DNA of 64,000 nt from Torymus aiolomorphi (lineage: Eukaryota; Arthropoda; Insecta; Hymenoptera; Torymidae): contig CM070873.1 of NCBI GenBank assembly GCA_036365515.1, positions 40,493,807 through 40,557,806 on the forward strand, given 5' to 3'. Positions within the stretch are counted from its first letter, which is position 1. Every line of letters starts with the position of its first letter. The notes under the pieces were generated by a model. The model did no database searches, was not told the origin of the DNA, and worked only from the letters and a program-made list of their open reading frames with translations. The translations under genes were made by a program, and so were the position numbers. Shown here one piece after another: positions 48,365 to 61,112 of this stretch.

Positions 48365-51300
48365 CTACAATACATCGCATATTTCTACCCTGCGACCCTT
48401 ATTATCCACAGCTGCAGGGTCTGCTCCCTTGTTTAACAGCCATTTGAATTCCAGTTTCTTTTTTTCCTTCGCGGCGTTGTGCAGCAGCGTGCACCCGCCA
48501 GCCTTGCGACATCGTACAATAATTTCTTTCTCCACACCGCTTCTAGCCCAGAATTCAACGTCCTGGTGTCGGAACAACTTGGCCACCGAGCCTAGCAGTC
48601 GCTCCAACTCGCTGTTGCCTCCAGCACTAGCAGGGATCAATTCAACAGGCGCTTTGCGCTGGGCGTTCTTTGCGTTGTACGCGGCGCCGAATCGCAGTAG
48701 AGCTCGTGCGGCCGGGAGGTAGTGCAACCGCACTGCATGATGGAGCAGCGTGTTCTTCGCACTATCGCGTGTGCTCGGGGCGACGCTGACGTACTTTAAA
48801 CGCTCGGCGATACGCTCCTCGCTGGCAAAGATCCGCGGCTCGTCGCTCAGAAGATCCGCGAAGAGCTCATGCAGCGTCTGCAGTAGTTGAATAGCGCGGC
48901 TGCGTCGCGGGTCGCCAACGTCCAGGGGCCGGCGAGCCTCGCGGTCGCGCGGGTCTAGCGGCGCACCCGCTCTCAGCAGCGCTTCCACGCACGCCTCACT
49001 GTCGCTCTCGGCTGCATTGTGCAGAGGCGTTTTCAGAGCAAGGTCCACACCGGCAATCCTAGCATTACTAGCTGACACGAGATAATTTACGATATCGATA
49101 CTCGCGAGTCCGCATGCCAGGTGCAGGATCGACTGACCAAGGCTGTTGCGCGCGTTTACCAGTTTCTTCTCCTGCGATAGGCAGCTCTTGATATCCTCCA
49201 GTTTTCTTGCCTTCACTGCTAGGAATATTTTGTCAATAAGGCCGAGCAGATCGGCTGTATCTTTGTGGCCGTTCTCAGTAGCGAGATCTCGCGGCGTCTT
49301 GCCGACGACATTCTCGGCGTTGTAGTGCGCACCCTCGTCCACTAGGTCGATCACGCAATTTTTGTAGCCTTTGCTAGCCGCCAGGTGCATCGCCGTATTA
49401 CCATCTAGGTCGCGCGCATTTATATCCGGTCGCTTGCAATCCGGGTATTTCTCGTTTATCTCCTCCCCGAATTTGATCAAAGCTCTTAACCGAGTGTTCG
49501 TATCGGCGGCTACATGAATCAGGGTACGTGCTTCTTTGTTCCTACAGCCGAGCAAATACCGTAATGGACTCTTACTCCATTTGCTCTTTTCTACAGAGAT
49601 TTCGTCTTTTAACTTCTTACCGGAGCTAAACAGTTCGACTGCTTGCTGCAGCAGCGCTCTCATATTGGCATCGCCTTCGGCGAGCTGAAGAGCTGTGCGT
49701 TTTCTGAAGTCGATGGCGTCGAAACTAGCACCGTTCTGCAGCAGGTGGCGCGCCAGGTCGTAGCGCCTGAACACACAAGCCACGTGGAGGGAGGTGCGGC
49801 CCTGCTGCATCTCTCGCACATTTACATCAGCAGTCTGCTGAGCGACCAGGAACCGGCACCAGGCCAGCTCGCCGGAACTTATAGCTTTGTGCAGGCGCGG
49901 CTTCTCGTCTGCCTTGTCCACTCTGTCTTGGTTATAACTGTCGATGCGCTCGAAGAACTCGAGCTTCCGCTCGACCTCCAACCTCCACTTGCCGTACGAA
50001 TAGCTCTTGTCGTGCGCCAGCAGTCGCGGCATCCTGCCGTTTGATTTTCTTAGAAAGTACCTCATAATCTCATGCTGCTGCTCATTACTATACTTGCTCT
50101 TCTCCTCAAGGATGGCGTAACACCACGGATACAAGTTCAGCTTGTCCTCTGTGGTGGCGTTTGCGCCCTTGTCCATGAGATACTCGATGAGGCTGAGGTT
50201 TTGGCCAGTTTTAATGGCCACGCATAGCGCATTCTCGCCGTCGTTGTTGATGTTATTCACGCCGTCCTTGTCGACGAGCACGCGGATAATAGGCAAACTC
50301 GCGCCGAGGCGTACAGCTGTGTGCAGTGCCGGGTCGCCGGTCTTGGGGTCGACGGTGCGCTCTCTGTTTCGCAAAAGAAATTCGATAGTTTCAAGCTCGT
50401 TGGTTAATAGACAGCGTTCTAGGAAGCCCGCGTGGTGTCTCGGATACTGTCCAACGAAGAAGTCGAAGGTGCGGACATGCTGGTGCCTTGCTGCAGCATG
50501 CAGTACCGACCAGAGGTAAAGTTTATCTTTCTTGCCCAGGCTCCAGCCGATTTTATCGACAAGGAATCTCGTGACTTCGAGTCTTTCCTCATCTCTCAGT
50601 GTCGAACTGCAGTTCACATGGTCAAGGAAAGTACCGTTGCAGTCGCCCGCTTCAAGTAGTCTGTACCGCTCGGTTTCATCGCCGAGGACCTCGAGCAGCC
50701 GCTCGATCACCTCCACGCGACCCCGGGCAAAGAAGTATGCCAGGAGCTTTGGGCATTGGTCCTCGCGGTTCAACTGTGCTGCTGCCCGTGGCGCTAATCT
50801 TAGCAGCTTTTCTGCGACTTGCTGCAGTCTACCTCCTTGCAGTGCTTCGGTACCCGCGTGCAGTGCCATCTTCTCGAGAATGAGTGTGTCCACGTGCGAA
50901 AGATCTGCACCCATGAGCGCCAGCTCGCAAGCCACGGCGACTACTCTTGTTAGCTGAACGGCAGTCTTACCCTGTCGGGTTGGTCTGTTGATGAACTTTA
51001 CGAGGCTGGACTCGGCGTATTCAGCCCTGGCAAACTCACCATGCATGAGAACGTTGCGCGCCCCTGTGTCGTTGTGTCGCTCCAACAGGAGGCGCACAGT
51101 CTCTAGCTGTCCGGCCTCTGCCGCCTGGTGCAACGCCGTTTGATCGCCCAGCCCGTTGCTCGTCAGCTGGGTTTTCGGAAGAGCACGCAAGAAGCGCACG
51201 TGGCCATGTCGAGCGAGCAGTTGGTCGAAGTAGGAGAGGCTGTCCTGACTGTCCAATCGGAAGAGCGATACAAGAGTGCTAAGGAATACCGGCGAGGTGT

Positions 51301-54300
51301 TTTCCACAAGGCTATCGCAACAGCGTAAGATCGTTGCCTCCTGGTCGGCCGAGCGACTTTTCTGCCAAAGATAATTTGCTGCAAAGTATTCGACGAAGGT
51401 CCAGTGGCAGAAGACGGACGGCAATTCGTCGACGTCGTCTTTGGATTCTTCAGCAAGCCCGAGATAGTGCTGCTCTGTGGGAGTGAGTAGTCTTCTCAGT
51501 GCCGCAGTTTGCAGTTTGCTCCAATCATCCCAGCGGCCTTCCATCTCGACGTAGCGCTTATAGAGGTCATGATGATCCTGGAGGTGAACCGTTGTGTACT
51601 CGTGTCCGGTGTTGCGAAGGTACCGGCTGTAAATCTGTGCGAGCATCTTTAGCTGCTGTGGGCTTGAGGTCAGATCAATAGTTCTGTCGACGCTTCCGTG
51701 GTTATCCAGTAGTCTCCTTGCGTGCTCGTGCAGTGATGCCTCGGGACACGACTCGACGCCTTTCCTCCAGTGCCTCACCAGGTAGTCAATTTTGTTCTCA
51801 TTGTTCAGCGAGCATAACTCGTACGAGAATGTGTTTAACTTCGTCTCGAGACTCGCCGCCGAGCTTGGCCTGGCCGTCACGTAGATTCTCTCGATATTTG
51901 TATTTCGGAGCTGGTTTATCAAGTTCCCGACGACATCAGCGTACTCCCTCCGCAGCTCGTCGTAGCCGTCGAGGAACAGAGCCAGTCGGAGGTGCATTCC
52001 GCCATTGGCACTCAGGGCAAAGAAATTCTGCCCCAGCGTGTCGTAGTTGAGAAGTCTGGTGAAGAAGTGCACAGCCTCTGCATTGTCCCGAAATACCTGA
52101 CGCTCGTGATCTTGCATAATCGCGTTGCTAAGCTCTAGGCGGATGACCCAGAGGGGATTCAAGGCGCTTGCCGAGGAAGCCAGCGAACGCTCGGCTAGTT
52201 TATGTAGGTAGACACTTTTACCCATGCCGGTCTCCCCAGATACAATAATAATTTTCTCGCCAGCGGTACCGTCAGCTAGGATATCTTGAATAATCTTTGG
52301 CTGCTGCAGGTAATCAGTCTCTTCGGCTTTGTACTTAACTAAGGCAACGATGGAACCACTGGATCGCTGCCAGACGAACGCTCTCGACTCATAGCGCAGA
52401 AGATGGATGTTTTTCGTCGAGTTCTTGCTTGTGATATTATCGAAGCCCAGGTCCGACTCAGCGCCACTCAGTAGGATGAACCTCACCTCGGTGCCCATAT
52501 CAAAGTCCAGCTCGTAGATGTGACAAATTTTCTCCCCCGACGGCAGAAACTTCAACAGTTCTGCTTTCTCGATGTTGCTTATAACGAAGATGTCATCGAT
52601 ACTGTCTCGGAAAATTTCGTGATTTATAATAACAAGACGTTTAATACAAGCTGGAATATAGCAATCGTCGTCAAAGTTTAACGGAGCAACGATTGGCTCG
52701 CCTATCAGAATGTTGTCGTTCATTATTTGCGTCAGCAGCTGCGAAGTCCTAATCAATTTCGACAACATATTCACGTTCATAAAGTCTTTGAGTCGCATTC
52801 GCCGGCTGTGGACTTTTACGACTTTTTCCAAAAGCTTGACTTGCGACTCCTTCGTGGCGTCGCTAAGTCTGCACATATCGGTTATGATGGGATAATTTTC
52901 ATTGGAATCTTCTGTGAATTGTAAATGATTTATGACGAGTAGTAATTTTTTCATCCCTCCTTGTTGTGTCGCTATATTTCTTAATGTCTTTACGGTATCT
53001 GCGATATTCTCTATTTTAATCCAGTTTTTATCAAATTCGAAGACGAGCAAATTCGTACATCGTGACTCGAACGCTTTAATCACATGATCTGGCATACCTG
53101 ATAAAATATTACTCTTTACTAGCATGCATTGATCATTGTCGGAATATTCAGGAATACTTTTTGTAACCTGACTAATTTTTAGTATGGTTAAGCAGATGCA
53201 GTTACTTTTAAAAACCATAAAGTGATCCGTTATGTCAATAAGTCGATTTTTTATTTTAATCAACACCTCGGGTTTGAACTCAATAATAGTTTCTGGAAAT
53301 TTGCAGCGATTTACCGATCGATTCGCTACAACTGTCTTAGAAATTTTTCTTTTTATTAAAGTAAAAGGATCCACATTCTCATTGTTTGATTGAAACCATT
53401 TGAATAATTCATTCTGAATATTTATGGCAGACGTTTCGTCTCGAATCAGTTCAAATTCTTGCCCAATAGCTCTCCTTATCAGGTAGTCAACATCTTGTTT
53501 GTTAACAATAAATACTAATTTAGCTAGGAAATCATTGACAAATTTCTGATTATCACCGATTGGTAAATGCTTCATGACACCAATTGTTTCCTTATCGCGG
53601 AACTCATTAATTTTAAATTTGCAAATTCCGATATCACTAAAGTTGATTTTTTTCGCAGTGAGTTTATTTTTAATAATATCTCTTAACAAATTCAAATTTC
53701 CTGGCAGATCTACACTATAATTCAAGAAATTTTTTGAGAAGACAACAGAATCTTTCATTCCCTTTTCTAAAATATGCACTGTAATTTTTCTTAAATCGTC
53801 CTTCAACGAGGGACTTTTTCTAAACAAGATATTCTCCGTTGGCATCGCGAGCGATGAACTTATTACTGTCGTCAATTCTGTAGCCAATTTATCAATATTG
53901 GAAACTTCTGGGTTATTCTCGAATATGAAATCTTCGCCAAAGTTACGGTTTACAACTAACTTCATGGTTTCGCAAAGCTGCCGACCGAGATATTTCACAA
54001 GCAGTTGACGTAACTCTTTAGCAGTTTCTGTCATGTATCGTCCTTCAATGAAATTTCGATGAAATTCACCAAAGAATTTTTGTTTCTTTTTTCCCCCAGA
54101 CCCTCCTGAGATTTTGATCTTGATAATATTTTCGATTACCAGAGCCATGTGATATTTTTTCAATATTCCCTTTAAGATTACTGGATTCCCAGTATTTATG
54201 TAATCAGCTATTAATTTAGCTAGAATAGGTAAATCAGAAGATTTTTCTAACAATACTTTAAAGATTTTACTTTTCTCGTTTACTACTAGTTTGTACTTAT

Positions 54301-56929
54301 TCTCATCAACCTGTCGAACTGCAATATCATTATTTTCGAACGTTGGAACGTTTAATTCAAGATTACTGTAAAAAATAATGTTTGTTACTTCTTTATTATT
54401 TTGTTGACAAGATAAGTTTTTTGCATATGCGAGATATTGTCTATAATACTCTGTAATGTTAAAATCAGGACTACTCAAAGTTCTATAATTAATCTTTGGA
54501 AATGGATTACTCTCGTTAGAGATTATATATTTTACTTTGAATAAAGTGCAACCAATGTTTCCACTTATGCTTTGTGTTTTTTCAAAGCAAAATACTGCAT
54601 CCCTTAAATACTTTGGTTCTGACACATCTGTGAGCAAAGATACTTTAAAGTTATTTTGTAATCGTCGATGTAAAACTAGTAAAACAGACTTTAATTGTCG
54701 GATTGAATCGTTTTGAATTTTTTCTCCCGAGACATTGGAGCTTTCAGCAGCTTCATTTTTTAGTTGATTGGTGCTTTGCTGTTGAATGTGTGATTGGTTG
54801 ATAGGTACTGTATTAAATTCCTCTAAATCTACTTTAAGTAATTTGTTGTTTTGTTCTTGAGTACTATCAAAAGTATCTGAGGAACTCCTTTTATTGCCAG
54901 CTTTAATGTTCTTTTGCATTGATGGTATATTTGAAATGTCAAGAGGACTTACAACATTTGGTAACATATTTATATTTTCTAATACGCGATTGATGTTACT
55001 ATCCGATATATTATAACGTGCCTGAGATGTATTTTTTTCTAATGAAATATCAGAATTTCTTTGACTATTTTTGCTTGCATTTACTGTATTGCTCTCATCT
55101 ATAGAATGATTTTGTAAAATATCTGTAGAATTTCTTTGATTATTACTGTTACTATTTAATGAACTGCGTCTTCCCAAAAATTCTTCATTTATTGTTACGT
55201 CACTTCTGCCACCAAAATCTGTTAGATTCATTGTATTGCTTTTATTTGCAGATCCATGATTCACTGGAATATTTATAGAATTTCTGCAGCTATTACTGTT
55301 GGTATTCAACGAATTACGTCTCGCTGGAGATTCATTGTTTGACAATACATTGCAATTTCTTCGATCATTGTTGTTGACATTTATTGAATTATCTACATCA
55401 GATCCACATTTTTGCGAAATAGTTGCCGAATTTCTCCGGCTACTGTTCTTATTATTTGACTTGTTACACTCTAATGTAAACTTGTCGTTTTGTGATACAC
55501 CTCCAGTGTTTATTTTGTTACTATCGTTCGCATTCGACATATCTTGTTTATTTGGAGGATCATGAAGTACCACAACATCGATATCCATTCTACTGGGATC
55601 ATTAAATGATTCTTCAAAATTAGTATCTTGATCTGAAATAGTGATGGTTTCTATAGAGTTGTTCAAAGCAGATTCGTTAAATACCGACGGTTCCAACCGG
55701 TTTTTCGCATGATCGCGATTTCTATTATCAGAATCCTGTTCATTATTATTATTATTATTATTATTATTGCTTTCGATTACTGATACATCATCATTGACAT
55801 AGCTATTTTCTGATTGTCCTGAAACACCTGAAAAGGTGAGAATTATTACATATTCAAGTTTATTTAAAAAAAAAATAAATAAAAAAGTAACAAAAGCTTT
55901 CTTATCTAAGCACTCACTGACACTTCTTCTTCCATTTCGATCTGCCGGTGACATAATTCTGTTACGGTTCACATTAGGTCGCCTGCCGCTGTTGTATGCC
56001 CCTGATGATCTAGCTTTTTCGAAGCGAGATCTACACGACGGTGACGGGCCGTGATGTTTGTGTGGCGAACGCTCGATGCGGCCATACGACTTGAAACTCC
56101 GACTAGGCTGCAAAGTAAACTCACATTCACTACACGTGCGATATTGAGACCTACATTTACACTCACTTCACAACCAAGCCTAAAATCGCCCATCGTAAAA
56201 CTTCACCCTGCGTAAAAAAAAAGGTCAGACAGAGACCAGGTAAGTACCGTTTGCGAGTGTTCTCTAGTGTGGGCCGGTCGGGTCCAGAGCGTCGGCTCAT
56301 CGTTGTTATAGCACGGCCGCGTGCTGCCGCGCGAGGTGTATGGCTGTCTCGGTCCCCGGTAGGATGCATTGGCAGCGGCCGCTCTCTCATAATCGCTTAT
56401 GTACTCCAGGTCGCCGTTTATGCCCTGTTCGTAATTGTAGTTTGTGCCGAACTGCTGCTGCTGGTGCTGCTGTTGTTGTTGGCGAGTGAAGTTTGGCGTC
56501 GAGCAGTGCTGGGTAGCGCTGTCAGTTGGTGAGTAATCACACTCTACTGATTCCTGCTTCTCTGGGTAGTTGAAATAGTTGTTAGGGTGATGTCTCGAGA
56601 TATCTGAAAAGGCGAAACATGTATATATAATAATAATAACAAATTATTTTTCGTAAAATTTTGCAAAACGAAATTGTATGAAGCGACTTTTCGTTAGTAC
56701 CAGCCTCAGAGTTTTTGCAGATATTTGTACCTTTGTACGGACCATCGTGGCCATACGCTGGCTGCCACTGCTCGCCGCGTGATTGCGTCAGTGTCTGCCG
56801 AAGATTCTGACAATGGAAACCACCACCGTCTCCACGGCCGCGCTGTGTAGGCGGCGGGCCGCCTCTGTCCCAATTAGTTCGATAACGCTGCTCCTGCGGA
56901 TGCCGCGAGTTTCTCTTGTGGAAGCTCAT
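48365..56929 (-). CDS. Giant NACHT NTPase-ankyrin repeat protein, about 2735 residues
   Basis: Four coding exons (56929-56731, 56603-56248, 56107-55918, 55827-48365) join in frame. Residues 1-250 are Gln/Asn/Arg-rich and disordered; about 250-600 is Asn/Ser-rich, including an Asn run. About 640-760 (RDAVFCFEK, FKVKY, YYRQYLAYAK, IIFYSNLEL) may be a degenerate nuclease-like fold, a guess. A NACHT (STAND) NTPase follows: Walker A SGETGMGKS (about 1446-1453), Walker B LALFLDGYDEL (about 1530-1540), sensor YVTARPS, and HWTFVEYFAANYL as in the helical part of NLRs. From about 1800 to the end lie some 14 ankyrin repeats (QTALHQAAEAGQLETVRLLL, GNTAMHLAASKGYKNCVIDL, CTLLHNAAKEKKKLEFKWLL). Start: the ATG at 56929 has an in-frame TGA upstream; an acceptor at 56976 implies a 5' UTR exon. 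NLR-like immune sensing or a scaffold role is inferred. Confidence 0.9.
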
Positions 56930-58066
56930 CGCTGCTGCTGCTGCTGCTGTTGAGCGGCACCCGGATCATGAAAACCTGAAAGTGAAGAGCAGAGTTAGAT
57001 TGTTGATGGATAGGATGTGTAAATGTTGTATCGATATATTCTAACTTTAATCGCAAAATCACCGATAATGGTTGTCTCAATGTATGATTTTTTTTTTTAT
57101 GATATCGATTATACAAAGTTTTAGCTTTATCTGAAATAAAAGGTATAAGACGGTTGGTTTACGAGTCACTTTATTGTCGATTAATTAGACACGGAATTTA
57201 GCTTTATCATTTTAGCTCTATCATTTATGAACTTAAATTATTGCGACAGAATTATCAAGAACTTTCTTTTTTAAATTGAGGTTTTCTTTAATTTCGTTCT
57301 TGATAAAATATTGAAATTTTATTTTCAAGTCATTGAGTATTTACTCCCGAGCGCCGTAACTGGTGTACAGGTAAGCCTCTTTCGGTACACACGCGCATCG
57401 GCACACTCACGTTCTTTGTTGGGTATCGCGAGGAGAAACTCTTCTCTTGCCTCGTGCTATACGCTCGCACTCTCGCAGCCGCGCGGCTACCTCGCCCTCG
57501 CGCAAGGTCTTGTCTAATTCGTTGTTGTTTACCTTGCAATGGCCCAAATATCGTCGCGAGTGCTAGCTATAGCGTACATCACTTTCGCGATATAATCATA
57601 CGTAATTAGTGATTAGGGAATGTTTGGTTTAAGAGTAAAAAATTTAAGATGGTATCAATTATTTATAGAGTATGTATACATAAATCCATCTATTTATTTA
57701 TTTTTTTAAATAAATTCAAAGACGTAAATCTGCATCAAATTCAATTAATACTAACTAAAAATAGATGTACAGTTCCGTCAACACAATGCCTTGCTTTCTC
57801 TCGAAACGTAAACAAACCGCTCCGATGACAGGGTTTAATTACGATAGTGAGAAACGGATTGTTCGAAAGTAAAATCAGAATGGGAAAATATGCAGTAGCA
57901 ATCTATATTTTTATAATTTTTAAAATTTTAAAATTGGTACTTTTAGTTAATTACTGTTCTATATTTAGCAAATAAAAAAAATTATTAAAGTAATTAAGCA
58001 CATTATAAATTTATTACCTAGATACTTGGTAGATTAAAACTGTAATTAGAAATACGGCGTAACTTC
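56930..58066. other. Upstream region of the NACHT-ankyrin gene
   Basis: Contains the 5' UTR part of its first coding exon (56930-56975, with a (GCA)n run right before the ATG) and upstream intron DNA. A moderately GC-rich patch at 57340-57530 is the nearest candidate for a promoter or 5' exon. No other coding sequence seen. Confidence 0.4.
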
Positions 58067-58220
58067 GGCATGGTGTGGTTTGTGCACATAAGAATTATGC
58101 ACATATTTATTGTGCACACTTTAGCATTGGTGTATATCTATATCTATGTGTATACTCCAATGCTAAAGTGTGCACAATAAATATGTGCATAATTCTTGTG
58201 TGCACAAACCACACCATGCC
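58067..58220. mobile_element. Palindromic hAT-type MITE, copy 2
   Basis: A 154-base palindrome with the same arms as copy 1 (GGCATGGTGTGGTTTGTGCA), flanked by an exact 8-bp duplication GTAACTTC (58059-58066 and 58221-58228). The central loop is the exact reverse complement of that in copy 1, so it inserted in the other orientation. Confidence 0.93.
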
Positions 58221-59035
58221 GTAACTTCACTTGTTACGGATTTACTTGTTTTCAATAAAAACTCGAAAAAACAGTCGACCAATTGACAAATACATCATGC
58301 AGATGTACGTCATTTCTATGACTAAAATTTCCAATCGCAAAGAAATAGAAAAATCTTCAATAACGAACTAATGCGCACGAAAATCTTACGTACCGCACAT
58401 CAACCTCTCGTTACCTAAGAACACAAAGACAAAAATCTAACTTTTACCACTTCCACAATCTACATTCCTTGGATATAGCATGATGCAATCGCTCAAAATT
58501 ATAAGGACTAGTGACCTATAGTGCACGCACATGTGAGGAAGTATACATCAAACTCTTCTTCGCTCCCTCTCCCTCTACAATCTACACTCGCTCGACATGT
58601 GCGAACACGTCGCGCGCGCTTCAAACCACCACTGAGATGGCCTAATCCCATCGCACGCACGGCGCCCCGACCCGGCGCTTCTCCGCTCTCCGAGCGAGAA
58701 AACGCGCACATGTCCGGAGGAAGTGTCGCTTTTGCACTAAAAGCGCGGGCGCGTGTGCGAAGGAGAAGGGGAGTAGAAGCACGCGACCAAGAGGAAAGAG
58801 GCTTGAAAGAAGTGTGCGCGAGAGAGGGAGAGAGCGTGCATAGAGCGGAGTGACGCATAGTTCGTTGTTCTGTTTTTTTTCCTCATTGATGTACAATTAG
58901 TGTACGAGTGTAGGTATAGGTGGTGTTACTCGCGGTGTGATTCAGAGCGTCGCGATCGATAGCGACGTTTGTCAATATGAAAATTTTGTTGCATTTTATA
59001 AACTAAGATAGAAACAAATTTTGTTATCCGACATC

Positions 59036-59134
59036 TACTAATTTTGTAGTCAGTGGACAATGCGGTCGAAGAAGAACAGCTTATAGGCAGTGGAGTCGTC
59101 GAAGAACATCTGTCACTATGACTACAAAATTAGT
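59036..59134. repeat. Inverted repeat with 25-base arms
   Basis: CTACTAATTTTGTAGTCAGTG on the left pairs with CATAGTGACAG-side CACTATGACTACAAAATTAG on the right. The loop holds two direct copies of a CAGTGG...GTCGAAGAA segment. Probably a small MITE. Confidence 0.6.
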
Positions 59135-60107
59135 AGCTATCTGCAGATAAGAACATTTTTGTCCATCACGCATCATGCACTATTGTAGATAGGGCGTTAC
59201 TTTTGAAAAAATGTTCATATAAATGATACCTGAAAAGATATGCAATATCTGACTGCGTCGATGAGGATTTGGGTTTCACAGGCTCTCCCTTACATATCGC
59301 CAATAATTCGACCGTTCATGTAGGTACTGAGAATCAACGAAAAATGTCAATTTTCTAAAAAAACAAAAAAAAAGGGAAAATGAAATAAATACTTTGTCAT
59401 TCCAATAGTATTATGGCTAATAATCTTCAGTTGCATAAGGTAATCAATTTACATAAAAACCTCAGCAACGACTTTAGCAGGAGCGGGTATATTGTGATCG
59501 GTTTTGAGCTCATTTCAATTATATAACTCAGGGGAGCAGTAACTAGATGGCACGGCTTCGTCATTAAAATTACCATACTACGAAATTCTTATTTATTAAT
59601 TACACGGAGAATATATGTATAACTATAAAAACGTTTTTATGGGCTACGCTTTATTAGACCTCTCTGTCTCTCGTATCCCTCTCTCCCTCGCCCCCCCTCT
59701 CTTCCTGTTTTTCTCTTTCTCTAATCGTATTTGGTACAGTGTCAGTATATTTACGACCTGTAATAAATGTATGATTATCACAGTAGACAATCCAAAACCG
59801 CACTAACATTTATAGAAGATACGCGATTGAAAATATGATAAAAAATTAGATTGTGAGAAGTCGGTGTAGGTAAGTACTTATTACTCGCTCGGAATAAAGA
59901 AAAAACTTTCGCGATACCAGACACATGTATACACATGCAGCTTCAGAAGTATACGCCGAATTCTTTTTATTATTATCTTTACGAGCGTCTTCGTAGATAA
60001 ACTGTGTGCGCATTGCACGGGAAATGTGATATAGCAACGCTATGAAAGGCTTAAACTGCTTACGCTGAGCACCACTTCATAAACACTTTAATAAGGTGTG
60101 AATATTT

Positions 60108-60195
60108 TAAGGGAGTCGCCACAAATAACCCGTGGCGTGCCATACCAAAACTGCACGGCACGGAACGCCACGGGTCATTTATGGCGACTCCCTTA
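60108..60195. mobile_element. 88-base palindromic MITE
   Basis: Starts TAAGGGAGTCGCCA and ends TGGCGACTCCCTTA, with the inner arms AAATAACCCGTGGCG and CGCCACGGGTCATTT also complementary. Short loop, GC-rich relative to its surroundings, no coding capacity. Confidence 0.75.
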
Positions 60196-60588
60196 GAGCG
60201 TAAAAAATTCGAATATAGCGTTTACACTCGCTGTTTGGGAATCGAAATGCGCTTGCGAAGAAATTTGACAAAATGAGAAAAAGTACGCTACAAAAAACAC
60301 TGCATAAACTTCTGAGACACCAGAAACTATAAAATGGCCGCCATGCGACGCACGCTGACAAAAAACATCGCGCACACGGCACAGCGCCACTAAATCCCCT
60401 TTTCAACTAATAAACAAGCAGTCCGTTTCCCCAAAATCAAAACGACGAAAGCACGACGTATTTCACCGACGTTATATATACACAGCGTGCGGCGCGGTCA
60501 CTTTAGTCACGTGCATTTGCATACAATGAAAAGACTCACTTCGATAGTTCGATTATCCTCTTGGATGGGGTTGATCGTTGACTGCGTG

Positions 60589-61112
60589 CACTGAGAGAAA
60601 AAACTAGGAATTGGAAGAAGAGCGCTCTTAGGTGTATCGCAAGGACGTTTTAACCTGCGATTTTTACGAGAAACTCAAGCGATGTTCGCAAGACCCCCCG
60701 CGTTATCCGCATGAACTCGTTCCTAGCGAAAATCGCAAGAGCGCTACGGGATTATCCCGGGAGGTTCCTTGCGATTAAGTTGGGGAATCGTTCACGCCTT
60801 GGCTGTGTCTACATCCAGACGTACTCGCTTCTCTCATTGGTTGGGAGCGAGCGCGCGCGCCTATGATGACCAATGAGAAAAGCTAATAGCACACGCCCGC
60901 AGTGTAGCCGTCTGCTATGACGCTCTCCCCACCGCGCCGCATGCTTATTTGCAAGGAACCTCCCGGGATAATTCCGTGGTGCTCTTGCGATTTTCGCTAG
61001 GAACGAGTGCATGTGAATATTTCTAGTAGCCACGCGAATAAAGCAGGCGTGATTCTTGCGATATTAGCGTGAAAAAACTCCACGCGATAATCTCTAGATA
61101 TTTCTCTCAGTG
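60589..61112. mobile_element. Non-autonomous element with CACTGAGAGAAA ends
   Basis: CACTGAGAGAAA at 60589 and TTTCTCTCAGTG ending at 61112 are exact complements. Inner arms also match: CTCGTTCCTAGCGAAAATCG, GGGATTATCCCGGGAGGTTC and CTTGCG on the left recur as complements around 60950-61010. Between the arms lies a separate GGCTGTGTCTACA...TGTAGCC segment (about 60801-60906), perhaps a nested MITE. No transposase. Confidence 0.7.

Larger units (their letters stand above)
58229..60588. other. Non-coding region with hairpins
   Basis: A GC-rich CpG patch at about 58560-58850 with GA-rich flank could be a promoter, possibly of the NACHT-ankyrin gene, but no exon is identifiable; open frames on both strands over the same patch are Arg/Ser-rich. 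The remainder is AT-rich apart from the hairpins at 59036-59134 and 60108-60195. Confidence 0.4.

Noticed and set aside
49643..52050. Several plus-strand frames of 60-141 codons
   Set aside because: All are antisense shadows of the GC-rich NACHT-ankyrin exon.
55828..55917. Reading straight through this segment as protein in the NACHT-ankyrin gene
   Set aside because: It translates to a hydrophobic Phe/Ile-rich stretch foreign to the surrounding disordered region and is bounded by A|GTGAGTG and TTTTCAG, so it is an in-frame 90-base intron.
48365..56929. NACHT-ankyrin gene as bacterial contamination or an endosymbiont gene
   Set aside because: Three spliceosomal introns in the same frame, Gln/Asn repeats and flanking insect MITEs show that it is in the host chromosome; ancient transfer remains possible for part of it.
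58508..58896. 110-116 codon frames on both strands
   Set aside because: They occupy the same CpG-rich patch, are Arg/Ser/Pro-rich and have no domain; more likely a promoter region.
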